A DNA stretch of 64,000 bases, taken from assembly GCF_011007365.1 (NCBI RefSeq), contig NZ_WFKM01000016.1, positions 55,208 through 119,207 of the forward strand. The letters are read 5' to 3'. Source of the DNA: Sphingobacterium sp. xlx-96. GTDB lineage: Bacteria; Bacteroidota; Bacteroidia; Sphingobacteriales; Sphingobacteriaceae. Positions 24,528-34,082 of this stretch are shown piece after piece (position 1 is the first letter of the stretch; each line of letters opens with the position of its first letter). Below the pieces are notes generated by a model. The model worked only from the letters and a program-made list of their open reading frames with translations. It was not told where the DNA came from and ran no database searches. The translations under genes and the position numbers were made by a program.

Positions 24528-25388
24528 CTACAAGGCAGTGGAGCGCGCGAAGAATTTTGGGATTTGAATCTGATAGGCCATCCGTTTAACGATGTTTTCT
24601 TCAACTATTTTTCTTAAAAATCCTTTTTTACTCTTGGTGACAAGTAAAACATCCAATAACTCGTCTGCGATTACAGAATCTATTGCCGATGAAATGTCTT
24701 CCTTATATTGGATAAAAAATGCTTGAGCTTTGATGATATAGGAGATATTGTCAATACCTGTTTCAGCAATGATGCGCTCGATAAATTGACCGAACTTGCT
24801 ATCAAGATTTTTGATGCTATCATCAGAAGTATTGATATGTATTAATACCAATTCGAAATTTGTCCCGTAAAGTGCTGTTGCTTGTTTCAGAACTGCGATT
24901 TCACCATCTTTGAAATTGCACAATAGTCCTATTTTTTCAGTTTTGTATTTCTTTTCCTGAAATGGGATGGCTAGTACAGGTGTGTTTGTGTTGAGGAATA
25001 CGTCAAACATGTTGGAGCCGATTAACATTGCGTCCAGGCCAGAAGAGCCTTTGGTCCCCATGATGATGGCATCGTAGGTTTCGGGGGAGACTATTTTTCC
25101 TATTTCTTCATAAAGGTTTCCGTTCGTAAAGATACTGCTCACCAAGACATCTGGTGCGTTCTCATTTAATTCAGCGATTAGTTTTTCCATCGCTCGCTTT
25201 GCAGAGCCTACTCTTGGGTCGACAAGGTTTATGTCCTCTGTCGAATTATGATATACATTACTGTGGTCTGTAAAAACATGAATCAACACGAAATCGTGTT
25301 TTGTTATTTTAGAAAGCTGAAGCGCGTATTCAACGGCTTTATTTGAATATTCTGAAAAGTCTACTGGGATAAGTATTTTTTTTACCAT
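24528..25388 (-). CDS. universal stress protein, tandem UspA domains
   Basis: A 286-residue cytoplasmic protein with two UspA-like halves. The first has KKILIPVDFSEYSNKAVEYA and the ATP-type loop IIMGTKGSSGLDAMLIGSNM; the second half is more degenerate. It lies 12 bp downstream of a related universal stress gene on the same strand, with which it shares only the fold and general layout, pointing to an old tandem duplication. Such proteins respond to starvation, oxygen or envelope stress; the partner pathway is unknown. Confidence 0.9.
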   Translation of the reverse strand: MVKKILIPVDFSEYSNKAVEYALQLSKITKHDFVLIHVFTDHSNVYHNSTEDINLVDPRVGSAKRAMEKLIAELNENAPDVLVSSIFTNGNLYEEIGKIVSPETYDAIIMGTKGSSGLDAMLIGSNMFDVFLNTNTPVLAIPFQEKKYKTEKIGLLCNFKDGEIAVLKQATALYGTNFELVLIHINTSDDSIKNLDSKFGQFIERIIAETGIDNISYIIKAQAFFIQYKEDISSAIDSVIADELLDVLLVTKSKKGFLRKIVEENIVKRMAYQIQIPKFFARSTAL

Positions 25389-25400
25389 GGTATTTGAGTG

Positions 25401-26249
25401 TTAATTATTGTCAAAAAAAGTAGGACGTTCTAAATCAAGCACAATTTCTTTCGAGACCGATGTTCTGAAAAGTCGTTCAAAGAATGATTTTCGTGTTTTT
25501 GTAACAACAAGCATATCATAGTTGTTTTCTTTAATGATATGATTGATAACCTCGGGGATGCTGTCTAGATTTTCATCGTCGATGTGTATAGGTTGAGCCA
25601 GACTCCTTACATTTTCAGTGCCATCTAAATTTTTGATGTTAAAAGACCATGTGTCTAGATGTTGCTCAATTTCGTTGCTGTCTTTTGAATCTCTAAAAAC
25701 GTGGATGATGTCAAGGTTTTCTATTGGGCCTACTAAGGTTAAGTATTCTTTTAAAGTATCTAATTCCTCTACCTTGAAATTAGTGAGCATTCCTACATGC
25801 TGTAAAGCGAAGCTATCTGTGTTATTGGGTATGGCTATCACCGGAACCTTTGCTTTGGTGGTAATACTACTTGTATTACTGCCCCATACGATAGATTTTC
25901 CTTTTCCAGTGCCGGTGGTACCCATAACGATTAATGCGTATTGAGGGGCCACAGCAATGGTTGGCAGGACTTCCGCTATAAGGCCGCTGGTGCAGGTGGT
26001 TTCAAAGTTAACCAAGGGGTATTCTTTTTGTAAAAGCTCTTTGAGCTCCAATATCAATATATCTGCCTTTAATAAAGGTATATTGGTTTCATTGTTTTCC
26101 TTTTCTTCTTCAAACAGAGCAGAGTTAGAAGTGTAACAATGGAAAAGGTGAACGGCATAATTGTTTTGAACGGCGAGCTTACACGCGTATTTTGTGGCGC
26201 TTAAAGCGTTGTCTGAAAAGTCTGTAGGGACTATTATTTTCTTTATCAT
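25401..26249 (-). CDS. universal stress protein, tandem UspA domains
   Basis: A 282-residue paralogue of the downstream gene. The N-terminal UspA domain reads KKIIVPTDFSDNALSATKYA, with the nucleotide-binding loop IVMGTTGTGKGKSIVWGSNT near residues 106-125, a good G-2x-G-9x-G(S/T) match. The second domain (about 150-280) keeps only the fold outline, ending in VVTKTRKSFFERLFRTSVSK, a motif shared with its neighbour. It is first in a two-gene operon reading away from alaS. Confidence 0.9.
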   Translation of the reverse strand: MIKKIIVPTDFSDNALSATKYACKLAVQNNYAVHLFHCYTSNSALFEEEKENNETNIPLLKADILILELKELLQKEYPLVNFETTCTSGLIAEVLPTIAVAPQYALIVMGTTGTGKGKSIVWGSNTSSITTKAKVPVIAIPNNTDSFALQHVGMLTNFKVEELDTLKEYLTLVGPIENLDIIHVFRDSKDSNEIEQHLDTWSFNIKNLDGTENVRSLAQPIHIDDENLDSIPEVINHIIKENNYDMLVVTKTRKSFFERLFRTSVSKEIVLDLERPTFFDNN

Positions 26250-26471
26250 ATTTCTGCTAACTATCTACATCGTAAGAAAGAATAAATTTACTAATATAAA
26301 TTGACTTTTTAGTGATTAGGGTTAGCTTTAAAAGAGATATTAATCACATTCGCTAAGATGTAAATGTATTGAGGTAAGATCGATCCGTGATAGATGTTTG
26401 CTATTTCTAATAGGGGGCTGGAAATATTTTGTTGTTTTGATGTAAAGCGATATAGGAGCTGAAAAAATCAA

Positions 26472-26502
26472 TTGTAATAGCGCTCTATTTTGAGTAAATT
26501 TG
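26472..26502 (+). promoter_or_regulatory. Bacteroidota-type promoter for leader ORF and alaS
   Basis: TTG at 26472-26474, 20-bp spacer, TAAATTTG at 26495-26502, matching TTTG...TAnnTTTG. Transcription would start near 26508, about 18 nt before the leader ORF. Confidence 0.6.
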
Positions 26503-26525
26503 GCGTCTTATAAAATAAAGTTACA

Positions 26526-26606
26526 ATGGTGACAGAGGTTACGACGGTTATGAAAGACACCTTCATCACTTACATCACTTTTATAACTACTATAACTTTA
26601 AAATAA
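26526..26606 (+). CDS. possible threonine-rich leader peptide upstream of alaS
   Basis: A 26-codon ORF from an ATG at 26526 to a TAA at 26604-26606, ending 5 nt before the alaS start. The peptide begins MVTEVTTVMKDTFITYITFI and continues TTITLK; about 9 of 26 residues are Thr and 4 are Ile, and there is no Ala. It sits directly after a good promoter, so it would be the first thing translated. Thr/Ile-rich leaders are classical for threonine operons, not alaS. The absence of Ala codons argues against simple attenuation by alanine supply. Coupled translation of alaS is possible. It could also be chance low-complexity sequence. Confidence 0.35.
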   Translation: MVTEVTTVMKDTFITYITFITTITLK

Positions 26607-26611
26607 ATTTC

Positions 26612-29224
26612 ATGACCAGTAGAGAAATACGCGAGGCGTTTTTAGAATTTTTCAAAAATAGATCCCATCATATCGTTCCATCAGCACCTGTAGTGGTGAA
26701 AAATGACCCGACATTAATGTTTACCAACGCTGGAATGAATCAGTTTAAAGATTTGTTTTTAGGTGAGGCTGTTGTTAAATATTCGCGAATAGCGGATACA
26801 CAGCGCTGTTTGCGGGTATCTGGCAAGCACAATGATTTGGAGGAAGTAGGTATCGATACCTACCACCACACCTTATTTGAGATGTTGGGGAATTGGTCTT
26901 TTGGGGATTATTTTAAGAAAGACGCGATTGCATGGGCTTGGGAGTTGTTTACCTCGGTGTATAAACTTGATAAAGATAGATTGTATGTGACGATTTTTGA
27001 AGGAGATGATTCAGAGGGGTTGGTCCGTGATCAAGAAGCCTATGATTTTTGGAAAGAATTTATTGCTGAAGATCGTATTTTATTGGGGAATAAAAAGGAT
27101 AATTTTTGGGAAATGGGGGATATGGGGCCTTGTGGACCGTGTTCTGAAATCCACTATGATATGCGGACGGATGAAGAGCGTACTAACCAAAAGGGACAGG
27201 AACTCGTTAATGCAGACCACCCACAGGTAATTGAGGTCTGGAACCTGGTTTTTATGCAGTTCAACCGTTTAAAAAACGGAACGTTGGAACCACTCCCTGC
27301 AAAGCACGTAGATACTGGTATGGGATTCGAACGATTGGTACGCGCTATTCAGGGCAAAACTTCGAACTATGATACCGATGTATTTCAACCTTTAATCTCT
27401 TTTATTGCAGAGAAATCAGGAATAGCGTATGGTGCGGATGAAAAATCGGACGTTGCTATGCGGGTGTTGTCTGACCATATTCGTGCCGTTAGTTTTGCAA
27501 TCGCCGATGGACAACTGCCTTCAAATAATAAAGCAGGATATGTTATCCGTAGAATCCTGAGAAGGGCGGTACGTTATGCGTATACCTTCCTTAACTTTAA
27601 ACAACCATTTTTCCATGAACTGGTGCCTGTTTTGGCGGGACAATTCAAAGGTGTCTTTGATGAGTTGTACCAACAGCAGGACTTCGTCGAAAAAGTAGTG
27701 CTAGAGGAAGAAATTTCATTTTTGCGGACTTTGACAACAGGCATACAGCGTTTTGAAAATTATACTGAAGGACATCAGGTCATTGATGGTGAGTTTGCCT
27801 TCGAGCTATTTGATACTTATGGTTTTCCAATCGATCTGACGGAGCTTCTAGCACGCGAAAAGGGCTTAGCTGTCGATATGGAAGCATTTGACCGTGCTTT
27901 GCAAATTCAAAAAGAAAGATCAAGAGCGGCTACCGTGATCGATACGGGCGATTGGATTGTGGTCAATGAAGAAGATGATATTGAATTTGTTGGGTATGAC
28001 AGTCTGCAGGCGAATACGGAAATATTGAAGTATCGTAAGGTCAGCGCCAAAGGTAAGGATCAGTTTCAGTTGGTGTTGTCTGTTACACCATTTTATGCAG
28101 AAGGAGGAGGTCAGGTCGGAGATTCAGGACTCTTAATTTCAGCGCGTGGTGAGAAAATAAAAGTAACCGACACCAAGAAAGAGAATGGACTTATCGTACA
28201 TTTTGTAGATCAGCTTCCCGAGGAAATAGACACAACCTTCGAAGCTCAAGTTGATGTAGCTAAGCGTATCGATACAGCTAGTAACCACTCGGCCACCCAT
28301 TTGCTACATGCTGCATTGAAAGAAGTATTGGGTGAGCACGTAAATCAAAAAGGATCATTAGTATCTGCGGATATTTTGCGGTTTGATATTTCGCATTTTG
28401 CGAAAATAACTTACGAAGAGATAAAAGCAGTTGAAGATATCGTAAATGCTAAAATTCGTGCTAATATTCCGTTGAAGGAAGAAAGACAAGTGCCGTATCA
28501 AGAAGCTGTTAATTCGGGTGTCACAGCTCTTTTTGGAGAAAAGTATGGCGATTATGTGCGCGTTATAACTTTTGATGATCAATATTCCAAAGAACTTTGT
28601 GGGGGAACGCACGTTAAGGCAACAGGTCAGATTGGTTTCTTTAAAATTGTTTCTGAGTCTGCGGTAGCCGCAGGTGTTAGGAGGATAGAGGCAATAACAG
28701 GAACAAAGGCTGCAGCTGTTATCCGCGAACATTTTGAGCTTTTCCAGCATATGAAGGAAATATTAAACAATCCGAAAGATTTTGTTTCAGCTGTAACCAA
28801 GATTATGGAGGAGAATGGATCGTTGAAAAAGGAAATTGATAATTTCTTAAAGGAGCGTTCGCTGTCTCTCAAAAATGAATTGAACGAAAAGCTAGAGGTT
28901 ATTAATGGTATTAACTTTTTGGCAACACAGGTAGACCTACCAACTGCTGATGCGGTTAAGACATTAGCCTACGCATTGAAGGGGGCTATGAACAACCTCT
29001 TCGTAGTTTTGGGAGCGAGTATTGATGGTAAACCTAGTCTGACTGTTGTAGTCTCTGAAGAATTGGTGAAAGAGCGCGGGTTGAATGCAGGTGCTATCGT
29101 ACGTGATCTGGCAAAAGATATCCAAGGTGGTGGGGGCGGACAACCTTTCTTCGCAACTGCAGGAGGCAAGGATATAAGTGGTTTAGCAAAGGCAATAGGA
29201 CGTGCTAAGGATTTTATCGTTTAG
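26612..29224 (+). CDS. alaS: alanine--tRNA ligase
   Basis: An 870-residue class II synthetase that charges tRNA-Ala. The aminoacylation domain begins with TSREIREAFLEFFKNRSHHI and contains motif 2-type RCLRVSGKHNDLEEVG. The editing domain carries HSATHLLHAALKEVLG and CGGTHVKATGQIGFF, with the zinc-binding HxxxH and CxxxH residues intact. The C-terminal C-Ala domain ends with DIQGGGGGQPFFATAGGKD. Full length for the bacterial family. It is preceded by a short Thr-rich ORF and followed 18 bp later by a TlpA-like lipoprotein gene on the same strand. Confidence 0.97.
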   Translation: MTSREIREAFLEFFKNRSHHIVPSAPVVVKNDPTLMFTNAGMNQFKDLFLGEAVVKYSRIADTQRCLRVSGKHNDLEEVGIDTYHHTLFEMLGNWSFGDYFKKDAIAWAWELFTSVYKLDKDRLYVTIFEGDDSEGLVRDQEAYDFWKEFIAEDRILLGNKKDNFWEMGDMGPCGPCSEIHYDMRTDEERTNQKGQELVNADHPQVIEVWNLVFMQFNRLKNGTLEPLPAKHVDTGMGFERLVRAIQGKTSNYDTDVFQPLISFIAEKSGIAYGADEKSDVAMRVLSDHIRAVSFAIADGQLPSNNKAGYVIRRILRRAVRYAYTFLNFKQPFFHELVPVLAGQFKGVFDELYQQQDFVEKVVLEEEISFLRTLTTGIQRFENYTEGHQVIDGEFAFELFDTYGFPIDLTELLAREKGLAVDMEAFDRALQIQKERSRAATVIDTGDWIVVNEEDDIEFVGYDSLQANTEILKYRKVSAKGKDQFQLVLSVTPFYAEGGGQVGDSGLLISARGEKIKVTDTKKENGLIVHFVDQLPEEIDTTFEAQVDVAKRIDTASNHSATHLLHAALKEVLGEHVNQKGSLVSADILRFDISHFAKITYEEIKAVEDIVNAKIRANIPLKEERQVPYQEAVNSGVTALFGEKYGDYVRVITFDDQYSKELCGGTHVKATGQIGFFKIVSESAVAAGVRRIEAITGTKAAAVIREHFELFQHMKEILNNPKDFVSAVTKIMEENGSLKKEIDNFLKERSLSLKNELNEKLEVINGINFLATQVDLPTADAVKTLAYALKGAMNNLFVVLGASIDGKPSLTVVVSEELVKERGLNAGAIVRDLAKDIQGGGGGQPFFATAGGKDISGLAKAIGRAKDFIV

Positions 29225-29242
29225 TGTTTTATAATATATTGT

Positions 29243-30346
29243 ATGAACAAGTTTTGCATTTTTCTATTTTCCATTGTAGGGATTGGCCTATGGGGATGCT
29301 CTAATAAGGAAACCATAGCCATTTCTGGCGAAATATTGAATCCAGGGAATGTTAAAGTTGTAGCATTTTATGAAGGTGATCGTAAGCTGGATTCTGTTTT
29401 TTTGAGCGATCAAAATAAATTTAAATTTGAACGGACAGCAACACAACCTCGTCTATTGACATTAGAAGTGGGAAAAAATAGATATCCGGTTATTATCTCT
29501 CCGGGGGAAAGCCTGATTTTTAGATCTGATCTTCAAAATAGCCCTGAAACTTATCAGGTGGATGGTTCGGAGCTTTCGGCAGTATTGCGGGATTTTGCTC
29601 CAATAAAGCAGCGGAAGGAGTTTTTGGAAGATTCATTACAAGGGGATTTTGTAAAGCGGATGGTCAACAAGACCGAAGTAGAAATTGAAAGCTTACGTGC
29701 AGATTATATGGCGCAGTATCGCAATGAAATGGCTTCTTTCACACAACAGGCAACGGCTTTTGCTAAAGCGAATAAGGATAATTTAGCTGGTTTTTACGCT
29801 ATGAGTAGCCTTGATCCAGATGTCGCAGAAAATGAGTTAATCGCTTATGTGGATGAGTTGGGCGATCTTTTTTCGGATAATGGAACAGTGACTCAATTTA
29901 AAGAAGAAGTAGCTAAATTGCGTAAGCTAGCAATAGGTCAGCCTGCTCCGGAAATTGTGGCCTACACCCCTGATAACAAAACCGTCAAACTTTCCGATTT
30001 TAAAGGAAAGTATGTGCTCGTAGATTTTTGGGCATCCTGGTGCGTACCTTGTCGTAAGGAAAATCCAAATATTGTACGGGTGTACAACAGCTATAAGGAT
30101 AAGAACTTTACAGTTCTTGGAGTCTCTCTGGACAACAACCCGGGCTCTTGGATGCGCGCAGTAGAGGAGGATAAATTAACATGGACCAATATCTCAGATC
30201 TTAAGGCTTGGAGTTCTGATCTCGTGATAAATTATCGGATAAAAGCGATTCCAGCTTCCGTTATTGTGGATCCGGCCGGTAATATCGTAGGGAAAAATTT
30301 GAGAGGGACCGATTTGGAAGCATTCTTAGAGCAGACTTTGAATTAG
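29243..30346 (+). CDS. TlpA/ResA-like thioredoxin-fold lipoprotein with DUF4369 domain
   Basis: A 367-residue predicted lipoprotein (lipobox GIGLWGCSNKE). The N-terminal DUF4369 domain (about 22-110) is followed by a helical linker and a thioredoxin domain at about 230-365 (LSDFKGKYVLVDFWASWCVP, CRKENPNIVRVYN). The redox motif is C-V-P-C. In Bacteroidota such proteins reduce disulfides in the periplasm or at the envelope, for example for cytochrome maturation. It starts 18 bp after alaS and is probably partly cotranscribed. Confidence 0.92.
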   Translation: MNKFCIFLFSIVGIGLWGCSNKETIAISGEILNPGNVKVVAFYEGDRKLDSVFLSDQNKFKFERTATQPRLLTLEVGKNRYPVIISPGESLIFRSDLQNSPETYQVDGSELSAVLRDFAPIKQRKEFLEDSLQGDFVKRMVNKTEVEIESLRADYMAQYRNEMASFTQQATAFAKANKDNLAGFYAMSSLDPDVAENELIAYVDELGDLFSDNGTVTQFKEEVAKLRKLAIGQPAPEIVAYTPDNKTVKLSDFKGKYVLVDFWASWCVPCRKENPNIVRVYNSYKDKNFTVLGVSLDNNPGSWMRAVEEDKLTWTNISDLKAWSSDLVINYRIKAIPASVIVDPAGNIVGKNLRGTDLEAFLEQTLN

Positions 30347-30451
30347 ACGAAGTTTATTAATTTATTAAGTTATTTTTAATGGTTAATAATTTCATAACAT
30401 TTGATTAACTTTATCTTACCATAAAGTACATACTTTAGCAAAAAAACTAAT

Positions 30452-31141
30452 ATGAGCGCCAAGCAAAAAATACTTGTGGTGGATGATGAGCACGATATCT
30501 TAGATCTCATTTCCTACAACTTAAATAAGGAAGGCTACCAGGTCTACACGGCATCGAATGGTAAACTAGCAATTGATAAAGCAAAAGAGGTTAGTCCTGA
30601 CCTGATCATTTTGGATGTTATGATGCCAGTGATGGATGGTATAGAGGCATGTAGAATCATGCGTTCGTTGCCCGAATTCAAACATACGTTTATGGTGTTT
30701 TTGACTGCCAGAAGTGAAGAGTATTCTGAAATAGCTGGTTTTCATGTTGGAGCGGATGATTATATTGCAAAACCGATCAAACCTAGAGCCTTAATGTCCA
30801 GAATCAATGCGATCTTAAGACGAAATTCACAAGAATCTGTCGACGAACCATCGGATAAATTGGAGATAGCAGACTTAGTCATCGATCGGGATTCTTTTTT
30901 AGTATATCGAGGCGAAGATAAAATCGTACTCGCAAAAAAGGAATTCGAATTACTTTATCTATTGGCTTCTAAGCCAAATAAAGTGTATACGCGTGAACAG
31001 ATATTAAAGGCTATCTGGGAAGATTCTGTAGTAGTCACCAATAGAACTATCGATGTTCATATCCGAAAGCTCCGGGAAAAAATAGGTGACAATTATGTGT
31101 CAACGGTAAAAGGTGTAGGATACAAGTTTGACCTTAGTTAG
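30452..31141 (+). CDS. OmpR/PhoB-family response regulator
   Basis: A 229-residue transcription factor. The receiver domain (5-120) has the acidic pair VVDDEHD, phospho-acceptor Asp in LIILDVMMPVMDG (about residue 55), Thr in FLTARSE and Lys in YIAKPIKPRALMS. The winged-helix domain (about 135-228) has KEFELLYLLASKPNKVYTRE and RTIDVHIRKLREKIGD. PhoB-like overall. No sensor kinase gene lies adjacent; a histidine-phosphotransfer protein is encoded convergently 60 bp away, which may be coincidence. Its target genes cannot be read. Confidence 0.93.
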   Translation: MSAKQKILVVDDEHDILDLISYNLNKEGYQVYTASNGKLAIDKAKEVSPDLIILDVMMPVMDGIEACRIMRSLPEFKHTFMVFLTARSEEYSEIAGFHVGADDYIAKPIKPRALMSRINAILRRNSQESVDEPSDKLEIADLVIDRDSFLVYRGEDKIVLAKKEFELLYLLASKPNKVYTREQILKAIWEDSVVVTNRTIDVHIRKLREKIGDNYVSTVKGVGYKFDLS

Positions 31142-31164
31142 CTGTGCTTAACTAAATATATGGG

Positions 31165-31207
31165 AAGGGTAAAATTATAAGAGATTTATAATTTTACCCT
31201 TTATTTT
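31165..31207. terminator. bidirectional terminator with 16-bp perfect stem
   Basis: AAGGGTAAAATTATAA/TTATAATTTTACCCTT with GAGAT loop (31165-31201), then T-rich; lies between the convergent response-regulator and Hpt genes. Confidence 0.85.
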
Positions 31208-31569
31208 TTTATCGGGTCGCTAATTTCTTTCGAAAAAGACTTTAATTCTTCTATCATCAATTGAAAAACAGGTTTTATCTCTTCAAATTTTTCCTGTATC
31301 AATTCGATTTTTAGATCGGATTTACTCATGTTTTCTAAATCTTGAAAAGCTACCCGAAGAGAAGATGCACCAATGTATTCCATCGTGGGTTTGATATGAT
31401 GCGCGTTGTCACCTATCGCCTGTTTGTCACTTGCCGTTAAGCTCAACTCGAGTGTTTGAAAATCGATAGGGCTTTGTTCCAGATAAATAGCAATAAACTG
31501 TTTTATCATTTCAGGGTTTCCCATCATTGATTTCTGGATAGTCTCTGGTTTTATGATTTTATAGTTCAT
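31201..31569 (-). CDS. histidine-containing phosphotransfer (Hpt) protein
   Basis: A 122-residue all-helical Hpt protein. The phospho-accepting His lies in DNAHHIKPTMEYIGAS (the HxxK core HIKP follows AH). Flanking helices match the four-helix bundle (MIKQFIAIYLEQSPIDFQTL and LRVAFQDLENMSKS). Such proteins relay phosphate between hybrid kinases and response regulators. The convergent response regulator is a natural candidate partner but nothing in the sequence proves it. It is 18 bp downstream of folK on the same strand. Confidence 0.85.
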   Translation of the reverse strand: MNYKIIKPETIQKSMMGNPEMIKQFIAIYLEQSPIDFQTLELSLTASDKQAIGDNAHHIKPTMEYIGASSLRVAFQDLENMSKSDLKIELIQEKFEEIKPVFQLMIEELKSFSKEISDPIKK

Positions 31570-31587
31570 GATACAGTCGTTTTTATG

Positions 31588-32073
31588 CTATTGTTTTACT
31601 CTATGGACAGGTAGCTTGTCTTTAGATGTCGCTAGTAACTGTCCTGTAGTCTTCAACAGGACGGGGTGTAGGTAATTTTCAGCAATCTCGCAAAGAGGAA
31701 TCAGTACGAAATTCCTGAATTGTAAAAGAGGATGTGGGATGCGGAGATTTTCGGACTCATATACCTCTTCATTGAAGTATATGATATCAATATCTATCAG
31801 TCTGGCTCCCCACTTGACTAGACGCACCCGTCCCAATTCTATTTCTATTTCTTGGCAAACCCTAAGACACTCATGCTTGTCAAGGTTCGTTTGGATGATC
31901 AAAGCTTGATTGTAGAACAAAGGCTGGTCTTCGACCCCCCATCCTTGTGATTCATAGACAGAAGATTGCGTAATTACCGGGCCAATTTTATCCTTCAAAA
32001 GGACGGATGCTTTTGCGAGTTGAGCGATAGGATCTCCTAAATTGGCACCCAATAAAATATAGATTTTATTCAT
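31588..32073 (-). CDS. folK: 2-amino-4-hydroxy-6-hydroxymethyldihydropteridine pyrophosphokinase
   Basis: A 161-residue HPPK of folate biosynthesis, transferring pyrophosphate from ATP to the pterin. It shows the N-terminal ILLGANLGDP, the substrate loop SSVYESQGWGVEDQPLFYNQ, the metal and ATP site RVRLVKWGARLIDIDIIYF (family R..KWG.R.IDIDI) and HPLLQFRNFVLIPL. Full length. It heads a short unit with the Hpt gene and is divergent from sppA. Confidence 0.95.
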   Translation of the reverse strand: MNKIYILLGANLGDPIAQLAKASVLLKDKIGPVITQSSVYESQGWGVEDQPLFYNQALIIQTNLDKHECLRVCQEIEIELGRVRLVKWGARLIDIDIIYFNEEVYESENLRIPHPLLQFRNFVLIPLCEIAENYLHPVLLKTTGQLLATSKDKLPVHRVKQ

Positions 32074-32226
32074 GCGCTACTAAAATACGATATTGGTGCT
32101 TTATATTCTGCAAAATCAAATTAATACAGTAAATTTAGTCTGTAAAAAGATAATTTATGAAATGCGCCTGTATTAAGCACAGATATATCAATAAGCATTC
32201 CATACGGGCTTTAAAAGACAAAATAT

Positions 32227-33990
32227 ATGAATTTTATTAAACAAGTGCTAGCTACTATCACGGGGATACTAATTACGAGTGTCATCTTATTCTTTCTGTT
32301 TTTGGTATTCATTGGTGTGTTGGTTCAACAATCTTCCGAGCCCACCACAACGGTCGCTCCCGCCAAATCGGTCTTGTATCTTTCTTTCGATTATGATATT
32401 GTGGAGAAGACGGAGAGTAATCCCTTTGGAGATTTAAATCTTCCATTGTATAATATAGAGAGGTCAATCGGTCTAAATGATATAGTTGCACGGATAAAGG
32501 CCGCAAAAACAGACGTTAACATAAAAGGAATATATCTAAATCCAGCCTCGGTAGGAGTGGGCTTTGCGAGCTTAAAGGCTATAAGAGATGCATTGTTGGA
32601 TTTCAAAGAGTCTAAAAAGTTTATTGTAGCTTACAGTGAGGGGTATTCTCAAAAGGCGTATTACCTATCTACAGTTGCGGACAGTATTTATATTAATCCA
32701 CAAGGGGCGTTGGATTTTCGAGGGCTCAGTTCATCGGTAGTATTTATGAAAGAAGCGATGGATAAGCTGGGGGTAGAGATGCAAGTGATTAAAGTTGGGA
32801 CATATAAATCTGCTGTCGAACCTTTTATGCTTAATGAAATGAGTCCTGCAAATAGAGAACAGGTCACTTCATATTTAGGAAGTATTTATGATTCTTTTTT
32901 AACGGACATTGCGCAGTCGAGAAAGCAATCTGTGGATTCGTTAAAGCGTATTGCAGACGATTACCTGATCCGAAATGCAGATGACGCCATTCGATATAAG
33001 TTTGTTGATGGGAAATTATATAAAGATGAACTGCTTAGTGCATTGAAGAAAAGACTAGATATCGCTGAAGATAAAGATATTTCATCGGTCTCTATATTGA
33101 AGTATAGCGGTAGTTCGAAAGGGAATTCTGCTGCGGCTAAGATAGCTGTGCTATATGCTTATGGAGATATTGTCGATGGTGAAGGTACTATCGGACAGAT
33201 TGGTGGCGATAAATTATCTCGGCAGATACGCAAATTACGTCGGGACAAAGATATTAAAGCGGTGGTGTTACGTGTCAATTCTGGAGGAGGATCTGCTTTG
33301 GCTTCAGATATCATATGGAGAGAGGTCGAGCTTACTAAAAAAGAGAAGCCTGTTATCGTATCTATGGGGGATTATGCGGCTTCCGGAGGCTATTATATTG
33401 CTGCAGCAGCAGATTCTATCTTTGCAGAGTCAAATACATTAACGGGTTCTATCGGTGTTTTCGGTCTGATTCCTAACTTTAAAGGTCTATTAAATAATAA
33501 GCTTGGTATCCACATTGACGAAGTCAATACGGGTAAATTCTCCAGTCTAATGTCTAATCCAGATAAACCGCTATCAGCGGAGGAACGTTCGATAATACAA
33601 ATGGAAGTGAATAGGACTTATGCTACGTTTATGGAACGGGTTGCGAATGGTAGGAAGATGGCCTTTGCGGAGGTGGATAGTATTGGTCAGGGGCGGGTCT
33701 GGACCGGCAAGCAGGCGCTTGAGTTGGGTTTGGTGGACGCAATCGGTAATTTACAGCGTGCCATTGGCGCTGCTGCTGCTAAAGCTAAACTGGAGGATTA
33801 TCAAATTATAGAACTCCCGGAAAAAGAAGACCCTTTTGCCAGTATATTATCCTCTTCGAAGGACAAGGTTAAAATGTGGTTGTTTGGCGAGGAATTGGGT
33901 GAATATCAGAAATATTTATTGGATGTGAGCAAGGTGTTAAAAAATACCGGTATACAGGCGCGCTTGCCGTACAGTATAGAAATTTATTAA
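32227..33990 (+). CDS. sppA: signal peptide peptidase SppA, 67K type
   Basis: A 587-residue tandem-domain membrane serine protease (S49) that degrades cleaved signal peptides. One N-terminal transmembrane helix (GILITSVILFFLFLVFIGVL) anchors it. The first half provides the general-base Lys in KVGTYKSAVEPFMLNEMSP (about residue 196). The second half has AVVLRVNSGGGSALASD, VSMGDYAASGGYYIAAAADS and the nucleophile Ser in LTGSIGVFG (about 405). Full length. Divergent from folK. Confidence 0.95.
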   Translation: MNFIKQVLATITGILITSVILFFLFLVFIGVLVQQSSEPTTTVAPAKSVLYLSFDYDIVEKTESNPFGDLNLPLYNIERSIGLNDIVARIKAAKTDVNIKGIYLNPASVGVGFASLKAIRDALLDFKESKKFIVAYSEGYSQKAYYLSTVADSIYINPQGALDFRGLSSSVVFMKEAMDKLGVEMQVIKVGTYKSAVEPFMLNEMSPANREQVTSYLGSIYDSFLTDIAQSRKQSVDSLKRIADDYLIRNADDAIRYKFVDGKLYKDELLSALKKRLDIAEDKDISSVSILKYSGSSKGNSAAAKIAVLYAYGDIVDGEGTIGQIGGDKLSRQIRKLRRDKDIKAVVLRVNSGGGSALASDIIWREVELTKKEKPVIVSMGDYAASGGYYIAAAADSIFAESNTLTGSIGVFGLIPNFKGLLNNKLGIHIDEVNTGKFSSLMSNPDKPLSAEERSIIQMEVNRTYATFMERVANGRKMAFAEVDSIGQGRVWTGKQALELGLVDAIGNLQRAIGAAAAKAKLEDYQIIELPEKEDPFASILSSSKDKVKMWLFGEELGEYQKYLLDVSKVLKNTGIQARLPYSIEIY

Positions 33991-34082
33991 TCTGTTTTTT
34001 TTTATGGCGTACTGGTGAATGCAATACATTTTTTCTAAGTTTACGTCTTAAATCAACTTAATTCTGAAATATATTCGAATGA

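Larger units (their letters stand above)
26250..26611. other. divergent control region between usp operon and alaS
   Basis: 362 bp between divergent genes. The right part holds a good promoter (26472-26502) and a Thr-rich leader ORF for alaS, listed separately. In the left part I see only AT-rich sequence expected to hold the usp promoter. Confidence 0.5.
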
